Below, piece by piece: positions 46,356 to 54,956 of a stretch of 64,000 bases of DNA. Origin of the DNA: Candidatus Zixiibacteriota bacterium. GTDB lineage: Bacteria; Zixibacteria; MSB-5A5; GN15; FEB-12. Both the position numbers and the translations under genes were made by a program. Below the pieces are notes generated by a model. The model did not search any database. It saw only the letters and a list, made by a program, of their open reading frames with translations, and was not told the origin of the DNA. Position 1 is the stretch's first letter. Every line of letters starts with the position of its first letter. Where the stretch lies: contig JBFMGC010000010.1 of the NCBI GenBank assembly GCA_040752815.1, forward strand, positions 1 to 64,000, given 5' to 3'.

Positions 46356-48557
46356 TCAGCGGGGTCGCTTGCGCTTGATCCGCCCGAAAGAAACGTCTTC
46401 GGATGAAAACCCCGGCGGCGCGACCTCGTCTTCCGGCTTCTCTGGCGACTCTTCTTTTGGTGTCGCCTCGGCGCCACGAAATGCCGCTCCCCGAAAATGA
46501 CGGCCGCGTCCAAAGGCAATATCCGCAGATTCGCCATCGCCATGGCTCTCCCTGCTGCCTTCCTGCGAATCGTCGGCCGCTTCCACCGCGCCCGGGGCCT
46601 CGTAATCCCGCGCCTCGAACATATCCCGATTTCCTTCGTCGGACTCCGAGTCGCTTTCGGGAAGTTCATCGTCAATATGGCGCCCGTGGCGGAACGGGGT
46701 CGGCTCTTCCGGACCGGGCGGCAGGTCGTCATTGAGATCATCGGACGGCGCTACGGCTTCAAGCTCAGGCGTCGGCTCTGCATCTGAATCGCGCAACTGC
46801 GCCGACACCCTGGACAATTCTCTGGCGACTACCTCCGGCTTGAGCCGGGGTGGTTCGGCGGGGGCAGTTGTACCTTCGGCGGACGCTTCCGCCGGACGGC
46901 GCGGGGGGCCGGTCTCCGGCCTGTCTGTTCCGTGGCGGAATCTACCGCGCGGCCGGCGCGACTCGCCCGACCCTTCAAACGGCCGCCTTGGCTCACGGCG
47001 CTCGTCGCGGTCCCGTCGCTCATCGCGGTCCCGCCTCTCTTCGCGCGGCGGGCGCTCAGGCGCGGGGCGATCGCGATCGATCCCCAGCGCGGGAGTGCGC
47101 CCGGCCTTCATCTGGAAGGGCGAGCGTTCGTCGTTTTCGGCGCGGCCACGGTACCCGCCACCGACCGGTGCAGGTCGACCCCCGCCTGGTTCGTCGCGTC
47201 GCACTCGCTCACGGCCACCAGGGCCTCCGCGGCGACGGCGATCGCCGAAACTGTCGGGCCGAAAGCCCACGCGCTCGCGGACCATTTCTCCGGTTTCGCG
47301 TTCGGGCCGTTCGGGATGTCGCGCGCGGGGGGGACGTACTGCAGCGCGCGTTTCAAGCGCCCGGGCCACCACCGTGCAGGCAGTGGCATCGCTGGCGACA
47401 GAAACCATCGCTTTCACTCGGTCAACCAGCCAGTCCAAAGCCGCCATGCCGGCAACTGCCACCGCCGCCTGCTCCGCAGACAAGCCTACGACTCCGAAAA
47501 GTACCGGCGCGGCCAGCAGAGTCGACGAGGGGATGCCCGCGGCGGCTATTGCGATGAGAACAGAAAGCCCGGCGACCAGCAAAACTACACCAAATCCGAC
47601 CGAGAGACCAAAGGCGTGGGCGGCGAATACGGTGCCGACTGTCATCAGTATGGCGGTGCCATCCAGCCCGAGCGCCGTACTCACCGGAAGCACGGTCGAC
47701 ACGGAACGGTGATCGACATGCGACTTCTCAATCAAGCATTGGTAAGTTACCGGGTAGGTTGCTGTTTTGGATGAAGAGCCGAACGCGGTCAGCAAGGCGG
47801 GTGAAAGCTCAGAAAAAAATGGCCAAATCGGGCGGCCGCCAAAGAACCAGATCGACAGAGGCAAAACCACAACACCGAATATCGCCGTCGCGACAAGCGC
47901 CGCCCACAGGTACGATCCCAGCGTAGCTGATAATTCAAGTGGCGACGAAACACTCCCCGCGACAGCAGCCGCAACCAGCGAGAAGACACCGAGCGGAGCC
48001 AAGTACATTACGTACTTGACTACCTGGAGAAGGCCCTCGTGGAGGCCCTTGAAAAACGTGACCACTGTGCGGCCACGCAGCCCCATTGACGCCAGTACCC
48101 CGCCCAGCAGCACCGCGCCGACGGCCACGCCCAGGAATTTGCCCTGAATGACTGCTTGAAACAGATTGCCGGGGATGAGGCCGCTGAAAACCTCACCAAG
48201 TGAGGCCCATGGAGCGGTCGTCGGCGACGCAAACAGACCGGCGAAACCGGCTTGCGGCACGAAAACGATCGCTGCTCCGATCGCCACAACCACCGCCGCG
48301 ACAGAGGTTGCCGCGAAATAAGCGAGCATAGTCGAAACCGCTCCCCCGATCTTACGCAACTCACCAAACGACGCAACCCCGGTGATGGTCCCCGCGATCA
48401 GAAGCGGGACCATGATCAAACGCAAACCTCCCACGAACAATTGGCCCAGGAATGCCAGGGCCAGACCGACCTGCGGCAGGAAGTACCCGAACAGCACCCC
48501 CAACAGGACGCCTCCGAGCAACAACAGCGGCAGCATCTTGACGATTCTTTCACTCAT
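46356..48557 (-). CDS. Dicarboxylate/amino acid:cation symporter homologue with 330-residue charged tail
   Basis: 733 residues. Residues 1-402 form a DAACS-type transporter with hairpin motif AFGSSSKTATYPVTY (258-272), TALGLDGTAI (294-303) and GIPSSTLLAAPVLFGVVGLS. The usual Asn of 'NxDG' is Gly and the Asn of 'TMVNV' is Ser (AMVSVASD), so cation coupling may differ; the last Asp is kept. Residues 403-733 are predicted disordered: an arginine/glycine part (GDRRRRGGPGGRERVRRD, EERRDRDERRDRDERREPRR) then an acidic part (DDELPESDSESDEGNRD) and a basic end (GRIKRKRPR). Such a tail is not normal for this family and looks like RNA-binding RGG/RD sequence. A fusion of two genes is possible but the frame is continuous. 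Confidence 0.85.
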   Translation of the reverse strand: MSERIVKMLPLLLLGGVLLGVLFGYFLPQVGLALAFLGQLFVGGLRLIMVPLLIAGTITGVASFGELRKIGGAVSTMLAYFAATSVAAVVVAIGAAIVFVPQAGFAGLFASPTTAPWASLGEVFSGLIPGNLFQAVIQGKFLGVAVGAVLLGGVLASMGLRGRTVVTFFKGLHEGLLQVVKYVMYLAPLGVFSLVAAAVAGSVSSPLELSATLGSYLWAALVATAIFGVVVLPLSIWFFGGRPIWPFFSELSPALLTAFGSSSKTATYPVTYQCLIEKSHVDHRSVSTVLPVSTALGLDGTAILMTVGTVFAAHAFGLSVGFGVVLLVAGLSVLIAIAAAGIPSSTLLAAPVLFGVVGLSAEQAAVAVAGMAALDWLVDRVKAMVSVASDATACTVVARALETRAAVRPPRARHPERPERETGEMVRERVGFRPDSFGDRRRRGGPGGRERVRRDEPGGGRPAPVGGGYRGRAENDERSPFQMKAGRTPALGIDRDRPAPERPPREERRDRDERRDRDERREPRRPFEGSGESRRPRGRFRHGTDRPETGPPRRPAEASAEGTTAPAEPPRLKPEVVARELSRVSAQLRDSDAEPTPELEAVAPSDDLNDDLPPGPEEPTPFRHGRHIDDELPESDSESDEGNRDMFEARDYEAPGAVEAADDSQEGSRESHGDGESADIAFGRGRHFRGAAFRGAEATPKEESPEKPEDEVAPPGFSSEDVSFGRIKRKRPR

Positions 48558-49007
48558 CTTGTGTTACATGCTCCGATTATGCCGAACCCCTCTACCAGCG
48601 CACCAGATTGCTGTCCAACGAGTTCGGGACGTATTCAAACCCAAACAATTATTATAGCTCCATTTTCAACAGATAGCAAGCGGATTCCGGTACAGATATA
48701 ACCGTTTGACCGGCACGCGGATAGCGGTCGCCAGAATCGCCGGTCACCCGCGTTCGCAAGCGCCCAAGGGATTCCTCACCTAAGCGCTAACTTCGCATTC
48801 GAGAGTGGGGCCGTCGTGCACAAGGACGTCCACCACGCACGAGAGCTAAGTTAGCGTCTGTTGGATTCCTCCCTACGCGTGTGGGCTACAAGGATTGCAC
48901 GCGAGCTGTCCTCCTATTCCCACGCTGAAGGATGAGTCTCCGGGTCGTTTTCGTGCGAGATGAATTGCAGCAAAAGCCCAAGGCGGCGGGCCGCCAGTTT
49001 AACTGGG
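48558..49007. other. 450 bp gene-free region with nested inverted repeats
   Basis: No gene is convincing. A family A palindrome at 48811-48840 lies inside a longer inverted repeat whose arms are CGCTAACTT (48785-48793) and AAGTTAGCG (48848-48856). The rest (48560-48780) is unremarkable and holds the upstream region of the symporter gene; 48890-49005 shows nothing I recognise. Confidence 0.6.
48785..48856. repeat. Family A copy 4 within a 72 bp inverted repeat
   Basis: The outer arms are CGCTAACTT/AAGTTAGCG and the inner unit is CGTCGTGCACAAGGACGTCCACCACGCAC shortened by three changes from copy 1. The outer arms are not seen around the other copies. Confidence 0.65.
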
Positions 49008-50171
49008 TCAGTCGCAAACTTGTCGAAATACCCGCATGAAATTGCCGCCGAGAATTTTGCGAATATCCCCCTCGCTGTAGGCTCGGGCGAGTAACTCCTC
49101 GGTGATACGCGGCACACCCGTGCAATCGTCCAGGCCCGCGGGCAGAGCAAAGACCCCATCGAAATCAGACCCCAGGGCGACATGGTCGGGCCCGACCAGC
49201 TTGACGATGTAATCGATATGATCGACTACCGTGGCGACATTGACCCCAACAGGCGCGAGCTTCCGCTCAATTTCTTCAAAGAGAACTGCCCTAGCGGCAC
49301 GACGGCCGGTCTTGTCGTCAACAAAGGTGCTATCAACCGAATCAAATGTCGGTTCGTATGCCTCGAATAACGAATCGGCCATCCGGTTCCATTCGTCCGA
49401 TAGGTATCCATTGTAGAAGTTGATCCCGATCACGCCTCCGTTGGCGGCTATCGCCCTGATCTGATCGTCAGTGAGGTTTCGATCATGCTTACAAAGCGCA
49501 TACACGCACGAGTGCGACGCGATTATCGGATCAGTGGTAATCTCCAGGACCTCGTCGACAGCCGTCGGCGACGCATGAGAAATATCGACGATCATCCCGA
49601 GCTCATTCATCTTACGCACTATGTCGCGGCCAAGATCGGTCAATCCTTGAAACGCCGGAGCGGTATCGGCCGATGATATACACCAGTCGTTCGACGCCGT
49701 ATGGGTCAGGGTCATGTACCGCACTCCACGCTCGTAGAAGTGGCGCAGGTTCGCGGTATCATTGGCGATGGCCACGCCATTCTCGATGCCGATAAAGACG
49801 GCTGTTTTGTTTGAAGCGATAATCCGCTCCGCGTCCGCGGCCGTTCGGCACACTGCGACCTCATCCGGATACCGATCAAGCTGCACCATGAGCGAATCCA
49901 ACATGCTGTCTACGTGAGGGCGACACTCCTCCAGCGGCGTTGTCGTGGACAGCCAGCAGGCCATTACCTGAAGATCGATACCCCCGTCGCGCAGGCGCGG
50001 AATGTCCATGTCACCGGCGGTGTCGCGCGTGCCGAAATCGGCGCCTTCCATCATGCGCAGCACTGCGTCGCTGTGCAAATCGGCAACCAGCGCGTCAAAG
50101 TGAAGGTCGTTCCGCTTCGCGCAGTGCGTTACCAGCAAAGCCAGCCCGAGCACAAGAGTGAATCGTCGCAT
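49008..50171 (-). CDS. Membrane dipeptidase (renal dipeptidase family), exported
   Basis: 387 residues from ATG 50171, which has AAAGGA nine bases upstream. The leader FTLVLGLALLVTHC ends in a cysteine, a weak lipobox. The M19 peptidase barrel follows: ALVADLHSDAVLRMMEG (HxD metal pair), AVFIGIENG (bridging Glu), YMTLTHTASNDWC, IVDISHASPTAVDEVL, IIASHSCVYALC and VALGSDFDGVFALP. Family enzymes cleave dipeptides, including D-residue substrates, with two zinc ions. The longer frame to 50210 overlaps the DUF362 gene, so it is rejected. It follows that gene by 22 bases. Confidence 0.9.
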   Translation of the reverse strand: MRRFTLVLGLALLVTHCAKRNDLHFDALVADLHSDAVLRMMEGADFGTRDTAGDMDIPRLRDGGIDLQVMACWLSTTTPLEECRPHVDSMLDSLMVQLDRYPDEVAVCRTAADAERIIASNKTAVFIGIENGVAIANDTANLRHFYERGVRYMTLTHTASNDWCISSADTAPAFQGLTDLGRDIVRKMNELGMIVDISHASPTAVDEVLEITTDPIIASHSCVYALCKHDRNLTDDQIRAIAANGGVIGINFYNGYLSDEWNRMADSLFEAYEPTFDSVDSTFVDDKTGRRAARAVLFEEIERKLAPVGVNVATVVDHIDYIVKLVGPDHVALGSDFDGVFALPAGLDDCTGVPRITEELLARAYSEGDIRKILGGNFMRVFRQVCD

Positions 50172-50193
50172 GAGTGAGCTTCCTTTGCAAGTT

Positions 50194-51096
50194 TCAGATG
50201 AGGATATCACGCTCCCAGCCGAGGCGGATCAGTTCGATGTTCTCGGGCAGGCTGTTGCCAAGATGATACTCGATGTCAGCCAGGGCGATATGATGAGCGG
50301 TCGGCTGAATAGGGCGATCTTCGCCGAATACTGCCTGCCTCTTACGCTGTATGATACGCAGCCCCACGCTGTCGGCGGCCACCGGGTCAGTACTGACGAT
50401 CAGGCCGTTGTAATTCCAGATATAACTCCGATCAAAGTGGTGCGGCCCGACACTGTGGAACTGCGGCGTGAGCATCACCAGAACATTGAGCCGTGTCTTG
50501 CCCTTGACTATGGGCAGTTGCCATAGCTTTGCCAGTCCGGCGCACGCGTCATCGTGATAGTCCGGCGGGTTTTCGGCGAACATGATGTAGTTCTTGATCA
50601 GGCTGCCCACACCCGACCAGGCATGGGTGCGCATCGGGCGCGTGTTGATCAGTGCCGTCGCCGTCAGGAACACCGGGTTGTCGAGTACGCCGCGATCATC
50701 AATGGCGATATTCTCAGCTAACACGCCGACTTCGAGGAGACGCGCTCGGATCGCCTGCTCCACCTCGGGCGGAGTTGGGAGGTATTTCCATTCATTGCTC
50801 TTGATGCCCACTATGTCAGAGGGCCTGATAATCTGTTGCCAGCAGTCAATCGGTTTCTCCTTGCCGAAAAGCGCAACTACCGCTTCATCGAGCATCTGCT
50901 GTATCAGAGCAGCGTTGATCTTGCCGTCGCTGCCGACCACCGACTCGTGGCGAATGAGCACCACCCGCGACCTGACCTCGGCATCCTGAATGATATCGTC
51001 GGCGAGCGCCGGCAGCCCGACCGCTAAGCCGACCGCGACACCGCCGGCCCCTTTGATAAAATCGCGTCGGGTAAGACAATCATCGAGCAGAGTCAT
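50194..51096 (-). CDS. Tat-exported DUF362-like protein
   Basis: 300 residues. A twin-arginine signal (CLTRRDFIKGAGGVAVGLAVGLPALA) begins the protein. The core ...VGIKSNEWKYLPTPPEVEQAIRARLLEVGV...INTRPMRTHAWSGVGSLIKNYIMF...GLIVSTDPVAADSVGLRIIQ follows the DUF362 pattern. The family often accompanies an iron-sulphur domain; no CxxCxxC motif is present here, so no cluster is expected. The role is unknown; the Tat signal suggests it folds with a cofactor before export. It lies between the dipeptidase and DUF6599-like lipoprotein genes. Confidence 0.75.
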   Translation of the reverse strand: MTLLDDCLTRRDFIKGAGGVAVGLAVGLPALADDIIQDAEVRSRVVLIRHESVVGSDGKINAALIQQMLDEAVVALFGKEKPIDCWQQIIRPSDIVGIKSNEWKYLPTPPEVEQAIRARLLEVGVLAENIAIDDRGVLDNPVFLTATALINTRPMRTHAWSGVGSLIKNYIMFAENPPDYHDDACAGLAKLWQLPIVKGKTRLNVLVMLTPQFHSVGPHHFDRSYIWNYNGLIVSTDPVAADSVGLRIIQRKRQAVFGEDRPIQPTAHHIALADIEYHLGNSLPENIELIRLGWERDILI

Positions 51097-51110
51097 GGCG
51101 GTGATCCTTC

Positions 51111-52067
51111 CTAATTGAGACGGGACAGACTGGCACGCGATGCATCGAGCAGGCTGTCCGCGACGTGGGGGCTCGGGGCATCGAGCACCACGGCGACATA
51201 TTTATTGACCTGAACGCAAGACGCAAACTTCCCCGGCTTAATCTCCACCGGGAAGTTCGTATCGGATGCTGATAGATAGTCGCTCCGGAACGATGCCAAT
51301 GCCGTCGAGGCGGTCGTGACGTCCCGGTATGCTATCAGGATTAGAGAGGCGGAGGCCGCTTGATAGCGAGCGAGAACCACGCTGGTGGTCGAATCCAGGT
51401 TGAGGATATTCTCCCGCGCCAGATAGTAGTGGTAGTTGAGCGATTGCTGATTGTGAAAATAACGGACGCTGGACAGACTCATGCCCTCGGACGGCAGAGC
51501 ATCGACAAGGGGCGGCCTAATTGATGGGCGAGGCAGGAAATCGCTAAGTGCGCCCGCTATCGACTTCAGCAGCTCACCTGATTGCTCGTCGCTTCGCTCG
51601 ATTGTCACGCAGGCATAGAACCTGGCCTGCCAGAAACAGAGCACGCCGCCGCGCAACTCGTAGCCGCCGCCGATACCTGATTCTTCCTGCTCGCGCGCAT
51701 AGCTGAATACACCGTAGGCATCCTCCGGCACACCCATGTCAAACAATTCGACTGTAACTTCGGGCTGATTGTCCTGTGTATAGCGCGCCAGGGCGACTTC
51801 TTGGAACGCGTATGAGTTGTAAACCTCACCGGCGCCGTCGATATAGTCGAAGATCGTTTCGCGGTTAAAGATGGCAACACCAGGCTGCCGCTGCCAGGAG
51901 TTGAGCTGAGGAGGAAGGTGATGTTCTAACTTTATCCTGCCCTTCCGCGCCGATTCATCGCACGATCCGAGAAATAACGAGAGCGTGCAGACCAGATAAA
52001 GGCCGGCCACATAGACTGGAACACGTCTGAACTGTAGTTGCAGGAGTTGGTAGGTTGTCATAGGCAT
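51111..52067 (-). CDS. Lipoprotein (DUF6599-like)
   Basis: About 318 residues. An N-terminal hydrophobic segment VPVYVAGLYLVCTLSLFLGSC ends in an LGSC lipobox. The body has the run FNRETIFDYIDGAGEVYNSYAFQEVALARYTQ...VTVELFDMGVPEDAYGVFSYAREQE..., the typical opening of DUF6599 proteins (IDGgAelY...vaeYt). The family is often encoded near DUF362 proteins, as here. Start is uncertain: ATG 52067 or 52061, neither with a clear ribosome site; the frame opens at 52127. The function is unknown. Confidence 0.75.
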   Translation of the reverse strand: MPMTTYQLLQLQFRRVPVYVAGLYLVCTLSLFLGSCDESARKGRIKLEHHLPPQLNSWQRQPGVAIFNRETIFDYIDGAGEVYNSYAFQEVALARYTQDNQPEVTVELFDMGVPEDAYGVFSYAREQEESGIGGGYELRGGVLCFWQARFYACVTIERSDEQSGELLKSIAGALSDFLPRPSIRPPLVDALPSEGMSLSSVRYFHNQQSLNYHYYLARENILNLDSTTSVVLARYQAASASLILIAYRDVTTASTALASFRSDYLSASDTNFPVEIKPGKFASCVQVNKYVAVVLDAPSPHVADSLLDASRASLSRLN

Positions 52068-52250
52068 GGCGAGTTGCGGACCGGCGATTCCAACTTCAAT
52101 AAAGCCACTAAGCAGTTCGTGAGTCAAGAGATAGTCCGCCCCCCCAGATACCCCTTGCTCCGGCCGAATATTCTGTTATGTTTTTGCAATCTAACGGCTG
52201 GCGCGTCATCAGTTTGACCCCGTTGACCCCAGCCGAGGAGCTGTACACTG

Positions 52251-54956
52251 TTGACCCACCGCGTTCGTCAATTCGCCGCATCCGCTGTAGCCGTACTGGC
52301 AGCGGCAGTTCTGGTGTCGTCCGGCGGTAGTCTGTGGGCGCGGTCGGAGCCGTCCCCACCGGCCCCTCCGGGAGAGCCCTTGTCGTCGGCGGCCGCCGGC
52401 CCCGCCTACTGTAATGTCGAACACAATGTGGGCAATATCGTAATGTCGGTCAGCAACGACGGCTCATTCGGCAACGGCTGGTCGCTCGGGGGCGAGACCG
52501 ACTGCGTCACCCATGAGCAGGTGAAATCATGCGAGTACCCCAAAGGGAGCTTCACAACGTATTTGTGGGGGGCCGACCTCTGGGTCGGGGCGATTGTCGG
52601 CCGGGACACCCTGGTCTCCACCGCCGGTATGGGCGGACACGAGTACCACCCGGATACCACCGGTATTACCCGACGTTCAAACATCGATCCCGCCAAAGAG
52701 AAGGAATACCTGGGCGCTATTTCGGAGCAGGACTATATCGCCGTATACTATGACACCTGCCTTCGCTGCCGCGGTGTCGGAACCGATTATCTCGACGGTC
52801 GCTCCCACCGGCCGCTCGGAATCGAGGTGACCCAGCGTTCGTTTGCCTGGTCATATTCGTACGCGCAGGATTTCGTGCTGATGGATTTCGGGATAAAGAA
52901 TATCCGGGACGACCGCCTTCGGCAGGTCTATATGGGGTTTTATGTCGACGCCGACATCCACTCGCTGGGCGACAACTCCGGCCAGGGCTACGAGGACGAT
53001 TTGAGTGGTTTCAAAAAGACGCTGCCTGCCCTGTATCTGGAGCCTCCGTGCCCGCCCGACAGCGACGAAGTCAATCTCGCGTGGACGATCGACAACAACG
53101 GAGACCTGATCGGCAGCCCGTACGGTCCGGTACCTCACGCCGCCGCCATGCGGGTGGTTCGCACTCCGGCGGATACGCTCGTGGTTTCCTACAACTGGTG
53201 GATTCGGAACACCGATCCGGCGCTCGATTTCGGCCCCCAGGCCCGGCGCACGTACCGGGATCTCCAGACCGGGGGTCTTGGCCAGCCGCACGGTGACCGG
53301 AACAAGTACCATTATCTGCGAAATGGTGAGGTCGACTACGACCAGCCTCGGGTAGCCACGATCAGCGAGCTGGATTCGATCTGGCTTCCGCCGCCTCAGG
53401 ATCGCGTCGCTCGATGGGCCACCGGGTTGGACGTTCGCTACCTGATATCGTTCGGGCCGTTCGACATCGACCCCGGCCAAACCCTGCCGATCTCTCTGGC
53501 GTACGTTTGCGGGCGGGATTTTCACACCGATCCGGGCAATTTCGCCAATCTGCCGAATAACCCGGATTCCTGGTACGACGGAGTTAATTTCGATTCGCTT
53601 GGCGCCAACTCCACGTGGGCCGAATGGGTCTACGACAACCCGGGGGTCGACACCGACAGCGACGGTTACGCCGGCGAGTTTACGATCTGCAATCTCGGCG
53701 ACGATTCGAGCTACTACTGTGATACCGGTATTGATACCAGCGCCGATCCTGACACTTTGACTGTCATTTGCAGCTGGCAGTACGAGCTGGCCGACACTGT
53801 CTGGCGCAAGGGTGATGACGTGCCTGACTTTCGCGGTGCTACCCCGCCTCCGAGTCCGGCGAGCTATTCCACCACCGATGCCAACGGCAATCTCGTATGC
53901 GGCCTGCGAGTCGAACAGCAGGTGGGGAAGATCCGGGTGCTGTGGAACGGCGTGCTGTCAGAGACGACCCGTGATGTTTTCTCGCGGGAATTGGATTTCG
54001 AGGGATACCGGGTCTGGATCGCCCGCGATGATCGCCCCTCCAGCTACACGGTGCTGACCTCGTATGATCTCGAGGACTACAACCGGTGGGAGTGGTCCGA
54101 GGCTTACGGAGAGTTCATCCTCAGGGAAAGTCCGTTCACACTGCAGGAACTTCGCTGTCTCTATGGCGATTCGTGCGGCGACACCACGTGGCACCCGAAT
54201 AGCTACCCGCGGACGCACCCACTGAGAGTGCCCGGTAACCCCGAGCAGATCTATTACTTCGAACCCCAGGACTATAACCGTTCTGTGCTGGCTAACGATC
54301 CGATAAATGCCACCACCGATATCCGGAAAGTGTATCCCGGCGCGCCCAAACCGCCGGTACCGATACCGGACTCGATACGCGCAATGTTCCCCAACGGTGC
54401 GGACTCGCTTTACTTGACCAGCGACGGTTTCATCAAATTCTACGAATACGAGTATGTCATAGATCACCTTTTGCCCACTATCCCATACTGGATCAACGTG
54501 ACCGCGTTCGACTACGGCTCCCCCAAGTCCGGCCTGGCATCGCTCGAAACCAGCACCACGCTCCTGTCGTTAGACTGCTACGCTCTGCCGTCGGCCTCTG
54601 AAATAGAGGCCAAGTCTCTCAAAGTATTCGTATATCCAAATCCGTACAGGGTGGACGAGGACTACCGCGGGCGCGGGTTTGAGGATCACGACCGGTCCGG
54701 CTTCGACGATGAGCGCGTGCGGCGGATACACTTCGCCAACCTGCCGGCCCGGTGCACGATCCGGATCTTCACTCTGGACGGCGACCTCGTGCGCCAGCTG
54801 TTTCATGACGTCGATCCGGCCGATCCGATGTCCACCCACGACACCTGGGACCTGATCACTCGAAACTTCCAGCAGGCACATTCCGGCCTTTACTACTGGA
54901 CCGTGGAGGAGGAGTCCGGAAACACTCAGATCGGGAAACTCGTTCTCATATTGTGA
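52251..54956 (+). CDS. Large surface/secreted protein 1 with C-terminal sorting-like domain
   Basis: 901 residues starting at TTG 52251 (GAGGAG ten bases upstream). A signal peptide (RQFAASAVAVLAAAVLVSSGGSLWA) is followed by a unique domain opening PAYCNVEHNVGNIVMSVSNDGSFGNG. A Ca2+-type loop DNPGVDTDSDGYAGEFTICNL lies near residue 465. The C-terminal 110 residues (SLKVFVYPNPYRVDEDYRGRGFED...RCTIRIFTLDGDLVRQLFHDVD...SGLYYWTVEEESGNTQIGKLVLIL) resemble the FlgD-like/type-A sorting domains that end FCB secreted proteins. Its paralogue follows with a four-base overlap. Confidence 0.8.
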   Translation: MTHRVRQFAASAVAVLAAAVLVSSGGSLWARSEPSPPAPPGEPLSSAAAGPAYCNVEHNVGNIVMSVSNDGSFGNGWSLGGETDCVTHEQVKSCEYPKGSFTTYLWGADLWVGAIVGRDTLVSTAGMGGHEYHPDTTGITRRSNIDPAKEKEYLGAISEQDYIAVYYDTCLRCRGVGTDYLDGRSHRPLGIEVTQRSFAWSYSYAQDFVLMDFGIKNIRDDRLRQVYMGFYVDADIHSLGDNSGQGYEDDLSGFKKTLPALYLEPPCPPDSDEVNLAWTIDNNGDLIGSPYGPVPHAAAMRVVRTPADTLVVSYNWWIRNTDPALDFGPQARRTYRDLQTGGLGQPHGDRNKYHYLRNGEVDYDQPRVATISELDSIWLPPPQDRVARWATGLDVRYLISFGPFDIDPGQTLPISLAYVCGRDFHTDPGNFANLPNNPDSWYDGVNFDSLGANSTWAEWVYDNPGVDTDSDGYAGEFTICNLGDDSSYYCDTGIDTSADPDTLTVICSWQYELADTVWRKGDDVPDFRGATPPPSPASYSTTDANGNLVCGLRVEQQVGKIRVLWNGVLSETTRDVFSRELDFEGYRVWIARDDRPSSYTVLTSYDLEDYNRWEWSEAYGEFILRESPFTLQELRCLYGDSCGDTTWHPNSYPRTHPLRVPGNPEQIYYFEPQDYNRSVLANDPINATTDIRKVYPGAPKPPVPIPDSIRAMFPNGADSLYLTSDGFIKFYEYEYVIDHLLPTIPYWINVTAFDYGSPKSGLASLETSTTLLSLDCYALPSASEIEAKSLKVFVYPNPYRVDEDYRGRGFEDHDRSGFDDERVRRIHFANLPARCTIRIFTLDGDLVRQLFHDVDPADPMSTHDTWDLITRNFQQAHSGLYYWTVEEESGNTQIGKLVLIL

